From the NCBI GenBank assembly GCA_041639705.1, contig JBEQBT010000012.1:1-26173 (forward strand): a stretch of DNA of 26,173 bases, in the 5' to 3' direction. This document shows, in pieces, positions 7,011 through 14,814 of this stretch; position 1 is the first letter of the stretch; each line of letters starts with the position of its first letter. Source of the DNA: JARDZI01 sp041639705. Lineage in GTDB: Bacteria > Bacillota > Clostridia > Clostridiales > Caloramatoraceae. A program made the position numbers and the translations under genes. The notes under the pieces were generated by a model. That model saw only the letters and a list, made by a program, of their open reading frames with translations, searched no databases and was not told where the DNA came from.

Positions 7011-7742
7011 CCTCCACCTGCACACCCTATCTTCAAGTTTATCTACCACCATGAAAAGTAAAAATCCAATAATGCTTAGAACTACTATTCCTGCGTACAT
7101 TTCAAGGTAGTTCACCCTCATCCAAGAATCCATTATGAAATAGCCCATTCCATATTTTGTTCCAAAGGTTTCTGTAAAAAAGAGAACAGAAATGGCTGTT
7201 CCAAGTCCAACCCTAATTGATGTTAAAAGTCCCGACAGGGATGCCGGAAGGACAATGTCCTTAAATATGCTTACCTTTGAAGCACCAAGTGAATTGTAGA
7301 AATAGTAGGTTTCCTTTGGAATATCCTTTACTGCATCCCTTGCAGCAACAATAACCTGGAAAAGTACTATAAGGATTATCATTATTATTTTGGAAGCCTC
7401 ACCAATTCCAAAAAGGAGCATAACGATTGGTAAAAGCGCTATTTTGGGAACTGGATATATAAAATAAATGAATGGGGACAGCATATTATCAAGCCTCTTA
7501 AAATATCCCATAGCAAGTCCGATTGGTATTCCAATTGCCATGGACAGAAATATCCCAGCAAATATTCTAAATAAGCTGTATATGCTGTGCATTAATATTT
7601 TGCTTTTAAAAATGCTTGCAATTGTTTTCAAAACCCTAAAGGGAGATGGTATAAAGGGCACATTGGCAACTATAGAAAAAAACTGCCACAGGAGTAGTAT
7701 GGTTAAAAAGGCTGTGGCTTGCCTCAAGCTTTTACTTTTCAT
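7008..7742 (-). CDS. ABC importer permease (SsuC/TauC/ThiX type)
   Basis: A 244-residue inner-membrane permease of the binding-protein-dependent family that serves nitrate/taurine/thiamin-precursor type importers. About six hydrophobic segments are visible. The EAA loop region DIPKETYYFYNSLGASKVSIFKDIVLPASL lies near residues 135-165 and contacts the ATPase. I prefer the ATG at 7742 (MKSKSLRQ) over one three codons earlier. AAGAGG sits at a proper distance from 7742, and that start overlaps the ATPase stop as ATGA, the usual coupled arrangement. It is the last gene of the six-gene operon and would form the membrane channel for the lipoprotein and ATPase encoded just upstream. The substrate is not readable from the permease. 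Confidence 0.9.
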   Translation of the reverse strand: MKSKSLRQATAFLTILLLWQFFSIVANVPFIPSPFRVLKTIASIFKSKILMHSIYSLFRIFAGIFLSMAIGIPIGLAMGYFKRLDNMLSPFIYFIYPVPKIALLPIVMLLFGIGEASKIIMIILIVLFQVIVAARDAVKDIPKETYYFYNSLGASKVSIFKDIVLPASLSGLLTSIRVGLGTAISVLFFTETFGTKYGMGYFIMDSWMRVNYLEMYAGIVVLSIIGFLLFMVVDKLEDRVCRWR

Positions 7743-8491
7743 TTCGACCATTCCTCTTTAGCTATTTTTCTCAGCTTAATACTGAATTTATAATACTCCT
7801 CATTGAGTCTCAAGTCCTTCTTCCCAAAGAGTGGGTTGTCATAAATTCCTGTTACCCTTCCTGGAGATTTGGACATTATAATTATTTTTTTACCTACATA
7901 TAGTGCTTCTTCTATACTGTGGGTTACAAATAGTGTTGATACTTTATTATCATTCCATATCTTTAAAAACAAATCCTGCATCTCTTCCCTTGTTAATGCA
8001 TCTAGAGCTGAGAAGGGCTCGTCCATTAATAGTATATTAGGCTTTAATATAAATGCCCTTGCTATTTCTGCACGCTGCCTTTGTCCACCGCTTAGCTGAT
8101 TCGGAAATCTTGAGGTCATCTCCCCAATACCAAGCTTGTTTAAAATATATTCGGTATACTGTTTATTTACTTTCTTATGTCCATCCTTTAATCTTACTCC
8201 GATGGTTGAATTATAATATATGTCCTTCCATGGCAGCAGCCCATTGCTTTGCATAACAAGACCTATCCTATGGACCCTTGTGTCAACCCCATTTTCATCT
8301 ATTAAAACACTTCCGGCATAATCTTTGATTATGCCGGATAATACATGTAAAAGTGTTGATTTTCCACAGCCAGATGGACCTATTACTGCACAGATATCCC
8401 CATCTGAAATTGTCATATTAAAATTATCAAGTGCTAAAAAATCATTTTTTTCAGATTTATATTTAACAGTAAGGCCCTTAATTTCAATCAT
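7739..8491 (-). CDS. ABC importer ATPase (SsuB/TauB/NrtD type)
   Basis: A 250-residue ATPase with all motifs intact: Walker A GPSGCGKST (residues 38-46), a Q-loop in VMQSNGLLPWKD, signature LSGGQRQR (133-140), Walker B ILLMDEPFSALD and the switch histidine in VTHSIEEAL. The LLPWKD after the Q-loop and DALTREEMQ after Walker B are typical of the nitrate/sulfonate/taurine/thiamin-precursor subgroup. It powers the importer formed with the permease downstream and the lipoprotein upstream. The gene starts six bases after the lipoprotein stop. Its ribosome site (GGGGT) is weak and lies within the end of that gene, suggesting translational coupling. Confidence 0.93.
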   Translation of the reverse strand: MIEIKGLTVKYKSEKNDFLALDNFNMTISDGDICAVIGPSGCGKSTLLHVLSGIIKDYAGSVLIDENGVDTRVHRIGLVMQSNGLLPWKDIYYNSTIGVRLKDGHKKVNKQYTEYILNKLGIGEMTSRFPNQLSGGQRQRAEIARAFILKPNILLMDEPFSALDALTREEMQDLFLKIWNDNKVSTLFVTHSIEEALYVGKKIIIMSKSPGRVTGIYDNPLFGKKDLRLNEEYYKFSIKLRKIAKEEWSK

Positions 8492-8497
8492 TTAAGA

Positions 8498-9463
8498 CTA
8501 CCCCGCAAATTCATTGCTTACTAATGTCTCATACTTGTAGTTGTTTTTAATTAATTTTTTTTCTGTAAGCCAGTTTATAACCTTTGCAAAATCCTTTTCT
8601 GATGGTAAAACTGCCTTATTATACTTAGGAAGAACTAGTACATCCTTTACAGCAGTTGGAAATCCAGCCTTTTCGATTAATGCATCAATATACTTTGACT
8701 TATCCTCTTTGTTCAGATAGTCAACCGCCTTATTATATGCACCATAAAAAGCTTTTATCTCTTCCGTCTTATCCTTTGTTGCTTTTGTTGTGAATAATAG
8801 CACTCCAGGATTTATTCCAAGCTTGTCTGAGCTGTTTAATAACACTGCACCATTTTTCATTGCAGCTGATGCAAGAGGTTCAGGAAGTGTTGCCGCAGCT
8901 ACTTTTCCATTCTGAAGCATTTCAAGCCTTACAGGCATCTGTGGTATGGCAACCTTTTCAACATCCTCTGCATTAAGCTTGCCTTCCTTAAGCATCATGT
9001 CAGTTGCATACTCAATAATTGTGTTCTCAGAAATTGCAATTTGGTTTCCCTTTAATTTTTCAAAGCTGTCTATTCCCTTGTCTGCATTAACCAAAAGCTT
9101 ATAGCTTCCATCTGTTTTAGATGTCATCTTAACATCAAAGCCCCCCTCTGCAGCAAATGCTGCAGCAAGCATATCAGAAATTGCACCATCTATGTTTCCA
9201 CTTTGAAGTGCACTGTCCCTGTCCTTGGCGCTTTTAAAGGTTTCTATTGTAATTTTAGCACCTGATTCCTCAAAATATCCATTCTGTTCTGCAATTATAA
9301 GTGGTATTGAGTCAAGATCTGGTAGTACACCTATTTTAAGCTCCTGAAGCTCCTTTTTGTTATTTGCATCGGTTGTGCTGTTACCATTGTTTGTGCTTTT
9401 TGCACAAGCTGTAAATGATAGAAGCATTGCTGCTGTTAAAATAATACATAAGAATCTTTTCAA
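8498..9463 (-). CDS. NMT1/THI5-like solute-binding lipoprotein of an ABC importer
   Basis: A 321-residue lipoprotein. The signal peptide ends at Cys20 (LSFTAC), followed by an Asn/Thr-rich linker and a class II periplasmic-binding fold. LKIGVLPDLDSIPLIIAEQNGYFEESGAKITIE and ALQSGNIDGAISDMLAAAF are the landmarks of the NMT1/SsuA group, whose members bind small organic acids, pyrimidines and sulfonates. The start is TTG at 9463, overlapping the UbiX stop as TTGA, with GGAGGA seven bases upstream. No better in-frame ATG exists near the signal peptide. Being cotranscribed with UbiD, UbiA and UbiX genes, it probably supplies the aromatic acid they act on. That is inference, because pocket residues do not reveal the ligand. 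Confidence 0.88.
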   Translation of the reverse strand: MKRFLCIILTAAMLLSFTACAKSTNNGNSTTDANNKKELQELKIGVLPDLDSIPLIIAEQNGYFEESGAKITIETFKSAKDRDSALQSGNIDGAISDMLAAAFAAEGGFDVKMTSKTDGSYKLLVNADKGIDSFEKLKGNQIAISENTIIEYATDMMLKEGKLNAEDVEKVAIPQMPVRLEMLQNGKVAAATLPEPLASAAMKNGAVLLNSSDKLGINPGVLLFTTKATKDKTEEIKAFYGAYNKAVDYLNKEDKSKYIDALIEKAGFPTAVKDVLVLPKYNKAVLPSEKDFAKVINWLTEKKLIKNNYKYETLVSNEFAG

Positions 9464-10041
9464 TTGTCATTCCTCCATTTTAAATATAAATTATTTTCTA
9501 TTCCAAGCCCTATGAGGACTCTTCCTACTACAAAGTTTATAATATCATCTATTGTTTTTGGTCTCTGGTAAAAGCCCGGCATGGCAGGTAGAATATTTAT
9601 TCCAAGCTGGCTTAATGTAAGCATATTCTTTAGATGTATTGAACTTAGAGGCATTTCCCTTGGTACTATTATAAGGTTTCGACCTTCCTTAATGCAAACA
9701 TCTGCAGCCCTTCCTAGAAGATTTTTGGATACTCCATTTGCGATTTCTCCAAGGGTTGACATTGAACAGGGAACAATCGCCATTCCATCTACCTTAAAGG
9801 AACCGCTTGCAATTGGAGCAAATAAATCCTCTATATCATGAATTATCAATTTACCGCCACACTGCTTAAGCTCTAAAAGTGCCTCCTCAAGGTCCCTTTC
9901 CAATTCATAGGAGAGGACCTTTTCTCCGTTTTGAGTTAATACTGCATGTACCTCATGACCTCCCCTTAAAAGTTCTTCAATTACCCTTACTCCATAAATA
10001 CTACCGCTGGCTCCAGTAATTCCAATTATGTATCTTGCCAT
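9460..10041 (-). CDS. ubiX: UbiX-family flavin prenyltransferase
   Basis: A 193-residue flavoprotein that joins a dimethylallyl group to FMN, making the prenylated FMN needed by UbiD-type decarboxylases. The N-terminal GITGASGSIYG (residues 7-17) is the FMN-binding loop, and VPCSMSTLGEIANGVSKNLLGRAADV follows at mid-length. The C-terminal PREMPLSSIHLKNMLTL and MPGFYQRPKTIDDIINFVVGRVLIGLGI are diagnostic. Length is normal. GAGGTGAT precedes the ATG. The gap to the UbiA gene is four bases, and the stop overlaps the start of the lipoprotein gene. Its partner is surely the UbiD protein encoded two genes upstream. In the futalosine menaquinone pathway the corresponding pair is called MqnM and MqnL, a possibility discussed in the findings. 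Confidence 0.95.
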   Translation of the reverse strand: MARYIIGITGASGSIYGVRVIEELLRGGHEVHAVLTQNGEKVLSYELERDLEEALLELKQCGGKLIIHDIEDLFAPIASGSFKVDGMAIVPCSMSTLGEIANGVSKNLLGRAADVCIKEGRNLIIVPREMPLSSIHLKNMLTLSQLGINILPAMPGFYQRPKTIDDIINFVVGRVLIGLGIENNLYLKWRNDN

Positions 10042-10045
10042 TAAA

Positions 10046-10909
10046 TCACCTCAATATGAATATATCTAATGTAGTAAATATTAAAAGGACAACGCTAACT
10101 ATCTGGTTTATGCTGTAGGAGGCTATCTTAACATTTTTTAGCTCCTTTGGCTTTACCATTATATGTTCCATAAAAAGAAGCACTGCAGATATTGCTAAAC
10201 CTATAAGATAAATTACTCCCATGTCCATATAGAAATAAAGAATTATTAAAAGTCCCACCACCATCACATGAAAGGCTGCAGATATAATAAGTGCATTTTT
10301 TATTCCAAATACAGAAGGTATTGAATAGAGTCCCTCACTTCTGTCAAATTCAACATCCTGGGTCCCATATATTATATCAAAGCCTCCAACATATAAAGTA
10401 ACAACTGCTCCAAGTATAAGAGCAGGCAAATCTATGCTTCCCCTTACTGCAATCCATGCTCCAACTGGTGCTGCACCACAGGCTATACCTAGTACTATAT
10501 GGCAAGCCCACGTAAATCTTTTGGTATAGGAATATAGGAAAAGCAGTATAAGTGCTACTGGAAGAAGCATTAAACTAAGTGGATTAAGCATATAGGCAGC
10601 AAGTGTCAAAAGCCCAAAGCATATAATCACAATAAATATAACCTCGTTAACCTTTACCTCTCCCCTTGGCATATGTCTGTCAGCTGTTCTTGGATTTTTA
10701 GCGTCAATTTTTCTATCCACAAGCCTGTTTAGTGCATTGGCACCATTTCTAGCTCCAACCAGTGCAACAACAATCCAGAAAAAGACTCTAAGAGGAGGCA
10801 ACCCCTTGTCAGCTGCCAGCAGCATTGCAATGAATCCAAATGGAAGTGAAAACAGTGTATGGGAAAACATCACAAGCTGACCATAGGTTTTAATTTTCTT
10901 CCAAACCAT
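10046..10909 (-). CDS. ubiA: UbiA-family aromatic prenyltransferase (MqnP/4-hydroxybenzoate prenyltransferase type)
   Basis: A 287-residue membrane enzyme with eight or nine hydrophobic helices that transfers a polyprenyl chain to an aromatic acid. Both magnesium-pyrophosphate motifs are present: NRLVDRKIDAKNPRT (61-75) and DIIYGTQDVEFDR (178-190). The form NRxxDxxxDxxNPRT with QDxEFDR belongs to the group labelled putative 4-hydroxybenzoate prenyltransferase, which includes MqnP of the futalosine route. MenA-type enzymes have different motifs. I choose the ATG at 10909 (MVWKK) because AAGGTGGAG lies just before it. An ATG eight codons earlier has no site. The chosen start lies inside the last 20 bases of the UbiD gene, in another frame, so the two are coupled. 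The exact acceptor is unknown. Confidence 0.92.
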   Translation of the reverse strand: MVWKKIKTYGQLVMFSHTLFSLPFGFIAMLLAADKGLPPLRVFFWIVVALVGARNGANALNRLVDRKIDAKNPRTADRHMPRGEVKVNEVIFIVIICFGLLTLAAYMLNPLSLMLLPVALILLFLYSYTKRFTWACHIVLGIACGAAPVGAWIAVRGSIDLPALILGAVVTLYVGGFDIIYGTQDVEFDRSEGLYSIPSVFGIKNALIISAAFHVMVVGLLIILYFYMDMGVIYLIGLAISAVLLFMEHIMVKPKELKNVKIASYSINQIVSVVLLIFTTLDIFILR

Positions 10910-12335
10910 ATTCACTCCACCTTCTTGAAACAATGTCCTTTACTTCCTGAGTCATTTCAATATCATTAGGCCATTCCCTGTTATGTCCTTCACTTGGCCA
11001 TTTTTTAGTGGCATCTATACCCATTTTATGTCCATAATGTGGAAGTGGAGAGGCATGATCCAATGCATCCAATGGCCCCTCAACAATAACAATGTCCCTT
11101 GCTGCATCAATATTGTTAAAAACCTTCCAAGCAACAGTTGAATAATCATGGGGATCTATGTTTTCGTCAACTATAACAATCATCTTTGTGTACATCATCT
11201 GACCCATTCCCCAGAGGCAATGCATTACCTTCTTAGCCTGACCTGGATATCTCTTTTTAATAGACACAATTATACAGTTATGAAAAACCCCTTCAAGTGG
11301 GAAGCTCATTTCTACAATTTCAGGACACATAATCTTAAGCAGTGGAAGGAATATTCTCTCAGTTGCCTTGGCAAGATAACAATCCTCCATAGGTGGTTTT
11401 CCCACAATGGTTGCTGGGTACACAGGATTTTTACGTCTTGTGATGCAAGTTACATGGAAAACAGGATATAAATCCGATAATGAGTAGTAACCTGTGTGAT
11501 CACCAAATGGTCCTTCGGTGCGAATTTCATCCAAATCTACATATCCCTCAAGTATAAATTCTGCATTTGCTGGAACATAGATTTCAGAGGTTTTACACTT
11601 CACAATTTCAAGTGGTGAATTTCTTAAATATCCTGCAAGAAGCATCTCATCTATTTCCTTTGGAAGGGGAGCTGTTGCTGAATAGATGGTTGCAGGGTCA
11701 CATCCCAGTGCTACTGCAACAGGCATCCTTTGCCCAAGCTTTTTATACTTTTCATATATTTCTTTTCCATCCTTATGTAAATGCCAGTGCATGCCTGTGG
11801 TTTTTTCATCATAAACCTGAAGTCTGTACATACCCATATTCTGCATGCCTGTTTCCGGATCCTTTGTAATAACAAGTGGAAGAGTTATAAATTTTCCTCC
11901 ATCCTCTGGCCAGCATTTTAAAATAGGAAGCTTTGATAGGTCTGGTTCCTCAACCACTTCCTGACATGGAGCTTTTTCAACCTTTTTAGGGAATACCTTT
12001 AAAAGTCTCGCAAGCTTTGGTACAGATTTTATCTTATTCATCAGCCCAAAGTAGCTGGACATGTCCATAAAGCCTTCTATACCTTTACCAATATCATCAA
12101 TTTGGTTTATTTCCAAGGCAAGATTAAGTCTTTCATAACTTCCAAATGCATTTATTAACACAGGATAGGGTGAGCCCTTAACCCTCTCAAACAAAAGTGC
12201 AGGTCCTCCGGCTTTTGAAATCCTGTCAGTAATTTCAGTTATTTCAAGGTCACTATCTACCTCAGACTTAACTCTCTTTAATAGCTTTTTCTCATCAAGC
12301 ACTCGAATAAAATCCTGTAAATCCTTATACGCCAT
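10890..12335 (-). CDS. ubiD: UbiD-family prenyl-FMN-dependent aromatic acid decarboxylase
   Basis: A 481-residue cytoplasmic decarboxylase of normal family length. Visible are GGPALLFERVKGSPYPVLINAFGS near residues 43-66, GMYRLQVYDEKTTGMHWHLHKDG (168-190, containing the Arg of the catalytic triad) and EGPFGDHTGYYS (274-285, containing the catalytic Glu274 and acidic Asp279). The metal/prFMN region is therefore intact and the protein should be active. AAGGAG lies ten bases before the ATG. It is the first gene of a six-gene operon that also supplies its cofactor enzyme UbiX and the prenyltransferase UbiA. The expected reaction is removal of the ring carboxylate after prenylation, as UbiD or MqnL do. 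Action on a free aromatic acid cannot be excluded. Confidence 0.93.
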   Translation of the reverse strand: MAYKDLQDFIRVLDEKKLLKRVKSEVDSDLEITEITDRISKAGGPALLFERVKGSPYPVLINAFGSYERLNLALEINQIDDIGKGIEGFMDMSSYFGLMNKIKSVPKLARLLKVFPKKVEKAPCQEVVEEPDLSKLPILKCWPEDGGKFITLPLVITKDPETGMQNMGMYRLQVYDEKTTGMHWHLHKDGKEIYEKYKKLGQRMPVAVALGCDPATIYSATAPLPKEIDEMLLAGYLRNSPLEIVKCKTSEIYVPANAEFILEGYVDLDEIRTEGPFGDHTGYYSLSDLYPVFHVTCITRRKNPVYPATIVGKPPMEDCYLAKATERIFLPLLKIMCPEIVEMSFPLEGVFHNCIIVSIKKRYPGQAKKVMHCLWGMGQMMYTKMIVIVDENIDPHDYSTVAWKVFNNIDAARDIVIVEGPLDALDHASPLPHYGHKMGIDATKKWPSEGHNREWPNDIEMTQEVKDIVSRRWSEYGLEEN

Positions 12336-12384
12336 GTTCTACCTACTCCTTTTCTCTTCACTGTTTCATATAATTACAGCAATA

Positions 12385-12414
12385 GTTATCAATTAATTTG
12401 GACTCATATGTCAA
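12385..12414 (-). promoter_or_regulatory. Promoter of the UbiD-UbiA-UbiX-ABC operon
   Basis: On the minus strand a perfect TTGACA (12414-12409) is followed after 18 bases by GATAAC (12390-12385, four of six matches). The ATG of the UbiD gene lies about 50 bases downstream. The short leader leaves no room for a large riboswitch. Confidence 0.55.
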
Positions 12415-12723
12415 AAATTCGACAAACTAAAATAAAAAAACAGATTGTATTAATACTATCCCAAGCTATTTACTTTCATGTTATTCTATATAAATTAATA
12501 AAATCCTTTTTAAATTGACAAAAGATTAATTATTAGGCTTATGTTTTAGAACAACATTATTTTTATGTAACTTATTTGCTGTTATTCTTACTTCATCATC
12601 AAAAAACTTTCTCTAAAACATCTTGTTTTTCATTTAAAAGTATACCATCAATTATTCTATACTTCAATAATGCTTCTTATATCTACTAAAAGTCACTTGG
12701 GACATAAACTAAGTGCACAAAAA
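12415..12723. other. AT-rich gap between the UbiD operon promoter and the PTS operon end
   Basis: About 310 bases of very AT-rich sequence with no credible open frame, no RNA gene that I recognise and no clear repeat. Together with the promoter on one side and the GTGCCAG hairpin on the other it makes up the 491-base gap between the two operons. Confidence 0.6.
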
Positions 12724-12780
12724 TGCCAGGTTCGTGACAAGTAACAAATTCAAGATTTGCCACTTGTCACGAACCTGGCA
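12724..12780 (-). terminator. GTGCCAG-family palindromic repeat, copy 1, acting as PTS operon terminator
   Basis: A perfect 19-bp stem (TGCCAGGTTCGTGACAAGT at 12724-12742 with its complement at 12762-12780) has a loop that can form a second small stem (CAAAT/ATTTG). On the minus strand the hairpin is followed by TTTTTGTG, so it works as an intrinsic terminator about 50 bases after the EIIA stop. The same arm sequence recurs at 24025 and 25245, marking it as a dispersed repeat. Confidence 0.75.
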
Positions 12781-12826
12781 CTTTGGTTGCATAATAAGGG
12801 ACCTAGGCTTTAATTTTGAGTCCTTG

Positions 12827-13360
12827 CTATCTAACAAGAGTCAGCAGTACATCCTTAACATTGACACTCGCAGAATCGGTTACTTTAATATCAGAATAAT
12901 TATTGGAATTAGTAATTATTACCGGAGTCATAACTTCATAGCCAGCAGATTGAATTTTATTCATATCGAACTCCAATATAATCTCACCAGCTTTAACCAT
13001 GTCTCCTTCCTTTACATGTGATTTATAATATTTTCCATTCAATTTAACAGTATCCATTCCGATATGTATTAATACCTCTACATTGTTGTTTCCAATTAAA
13101 CCCATTGCGTGTTTGGTTGGATATATGAAAGATACCCTTCCAGTTACAGGAGAACATACTATTCCCTCATCTGGAGCAATAGCAACACCCTTACCCATTA
13201 TTCCCTGGGAAAAAACCTCATCAGCTACTTGTGATAATGGTATTATTCTGCCTTTTAGTGGACTGAGTACTATAATCTCATCACTTGATGAAATCTCTTC
13301 CTTTTCAAATTCTTCTGATTTATATTCATTTTTTTTAAAAATTTTGGTAAAAAAGCTCAT
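12827..13360 (-). CDS. PTS EIIA component, glucose/beta-glucoside type
   Basis: A 177-residue phosphocarrier that takes phosphate from HPr and passes it to EIIB. Landmarks of the EIIA-Glc fold are SPLKGRIIPLSQVADEVFSQ, GIVCSPVTGRV, TKHAMGL with His84 and VLIHIGMDTVKLNG with the phosphorylated His99. The N-terminal 30 residues are charged and form a likely flexible tail. I place the start at 13360 (MSFFTKIF), where AGGAGGGACAGTT precedes the ATG. An open frame reaching 21 codons further has no ribosome site and would run into the intercistronic hairpin. The neighbouring EIIBC lacks its own IIA domain, so this protein completes the transporter. It is the last gene of the operon. Confidence 0.92.
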   Translation of the reverse strand: MSFFTKIFKKNEYKSEEFEKEEISSSDEIIVLSPLKGRIIPLSQVADEVFSQGIMGKGVAIAPDEGIVCSPVTGRVSFIYPTKHAMGLIGNNNVEVLIHIGMDTVKLNGKYYKSHVKEGDMVKAGEIILEFDMNKIQSAGYEVMTPVIITNSNNYSDIKVTDSASVNVKDVLLTLVR

Positions 13361-13387
13361 AACTGTCCCTCCTATTGGTGGATAGTT

Positions 13388-13422
13388 TGAAATGGAGTTA
13401 CTAAGGAAGTAACTCCATTTCA
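13388..13422 (-). promoter_or_regulatory. Intercistronic hairpin between EIIBC and EIIA genes
   Basis: A perfect 15-bp stem (TGAAATGGAGTTACT with its complement, five-base loop) lies between the two PTS genes. There is no T tract on the minus strand, so it is more likely an mRNA-stabilising or processing hairpin than a terminator. Confidence 0.55.
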
Positions 13423-13437
13423 ATAAATTATTTATTC

Positions 13438-14787
13438 TTAAGCTTCATCCTTAAAGCCAAGTATCCATGTTGCTGTAAATGATACTACAGCCGAAATAAC
13501 TAATGTTGCAACTGCAAACCAAAAATTGCTCATAGAATCCCCATTAGTTGGAATGAAGGTAGGTAATGCTGCAAAGCCTGGAGAAACTATAGCATACTGC
13601 TTTAGCTGTACAATTCCAGCAAATAATCCCCCTATGCCACCACCAAGCATTGCTGCAATAAAAGGCTTCTTAAATCTTACACAAACACCATATATAGAAG
13701 GTTCTGTAATTCCAAGAATACCTGTTAAGCCTGCAGATAATGACATGGCTTTAGTATCCTTATTCCTGGATTTAATAGCAACAGCAAGTGCAGCTGCACC
13801 AACAGCAACGTTAGCTGCCAACATGCCAGGCATAACGAATGCATCATAATTGAATTTTGCAAAGGAAGCAAATACTACAGGGAACAATGCTTGATTCATA
13901 CCTGTCATAACTAGTAAAGGTGTTAATGCACCCATTAATCCAACGGATAACCAACCTAAATGTGTATTAACAAAGGTTAATGCTGCAGCAACATAATTAC
14001 CGAGTATTGTTCCTAAAGGTCCTAACACTATTAGTACAACTGGTGTAGTAATAAGTATAGTAATAAGTGGTCTAGAGAAGAACTTTATTTCCTTTGGTGA
14101 AATCCTGTCAGCAAACTTATCTACTATACTCATAAACAATACACCTAATATTATTGGAAGAACTGATGTATTATATGTTGCCTGAGTAATAGGAATACCA
14201 AAGAAATTTAACCCTTGAATGCCATCAATATTTTTATGAACTAGAATACCACCCAAATACATGCCCATAAGTGGGTTCATTCCTAACTTTCTAGCTGCAC
14301 TATAACCAATATAAACAGGCAGGAAGTAAAATCCAGCATTATTAATTGTAGCAAGTATAGTATAGGTACCACTTTTGGTTGATAATCCAAAGAATGTTGT
14401 TAAAATAGTTAATACTGCTGAAACCAAACCTGCTGCGCATAGAACTGGCAGTACTGGAACAAATGTGCCACTAATGAAATCAATTATAGTGCCCCAAATG
14501 TTTTTCTTACCGTCTTCACTAACAGTTCCACCCTTTTTAAAGTTGCCCAGCTTAATAAATTCATTGTAAACATTAGTTACATCAGTACCAATAACAGCCT
14601 GATATTCTGTTCCTCTTACGACTAGTCCCATTACTCCAGGTACTTTTCTAATAGCCTCTTCAATTTCTGAGGATGGTTGGTTCAATGTTAAACGCAGACG
14701 AGTTGCGCAGTGATTAACAACAGCAATATTGCCTACTCCACCACTTGCATTCATTATTTTTTTTGCTAGTTCACAGTAGTTGGCCAT
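13438..14787 (-). CDS. PTS EIIBC component, beta-glucoside type
   Basis: A 449-residue sugar permease. The EIIB domain (about residues 1-80) has the phosphorylated Cys27 in NHCATRLRLTL and the typical VPGVMGLVVRGTEYQAVIG. The EIIC domain (about 105-445) is a ten-helix transporter with FIPTNGDSMSN near the end. Beta-glucoside permeases such as BglP and AscF have this B-C order, often with a fused IIA at the C-terminus. Here IIA is absent and encoded by the next gene. It imports and phosphorylates an aryl-beta-glucoside or cellobiose-like sugar, whose product is the substrate of the GH1 enzyme encoded upstream. GAGGGGG precedes the ATG. The exact sugar cannot be read from the sequence. Confidence 0.92.
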   Translation of the reverse strand: MANYCELAKKIMNASGGVGNIAVVNHCATRLRLTLNQPSSEIEEAIRKVPGVMGLVVRGTEYQAVIGTDVTNVYNEFIKLGNFKKGGTVSEDGKKNIWGTIIDFISGTFVPVLPVLCAAGLVSAVLTILTTFFGLSTKSGTYTILATINNAGFYFLPVYIGYSAARKLGMNPLMGMYLGGILVHKNIDGIQGLNFFGIPITQATYNTSVLPIILGVLFMSIVDKFADRISPKEIKFFSRPLITILITTPVVLIVLGPLGTILGNYVAAALTFVNTHLGWLSVGLMGALTPLLVMTGMNQALFPVVFASFAKFNYDAFVMPGMLAANVAVGAAALAVAIKSRNKDTKAMSLSAGLTGILGITEPSIYGVCVRFKKPFIAAMLGGGIGGLFAGIVQLKQYAIVSPGFAALPTFIPTNGDSMSNFWFAVATLVISAVVSFTATWILGFKDEA

Positions 14788-14814
14788 TTTTATCCCCCTC
14801 TTTATTTTTACTTT

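Noticed and set aside
12336..12826. Search for a small RNA or leader riboswitch before the UbiD operon
   Set aside because: The candidate promoter leaves a leader of only about 50 bases, and no structured element other than the repeat hairpin was seen.
13526..13849. Proline/alanine-rich plus-strand frame opposite the EIIBC gene, and similar long antisense frames at 1359, 3067, 4741, 9581 and 11148
   Set aside because: They are antisense shadows of strongly conserved genes without ribosome sites; their composition is that of reversed coding sequence.
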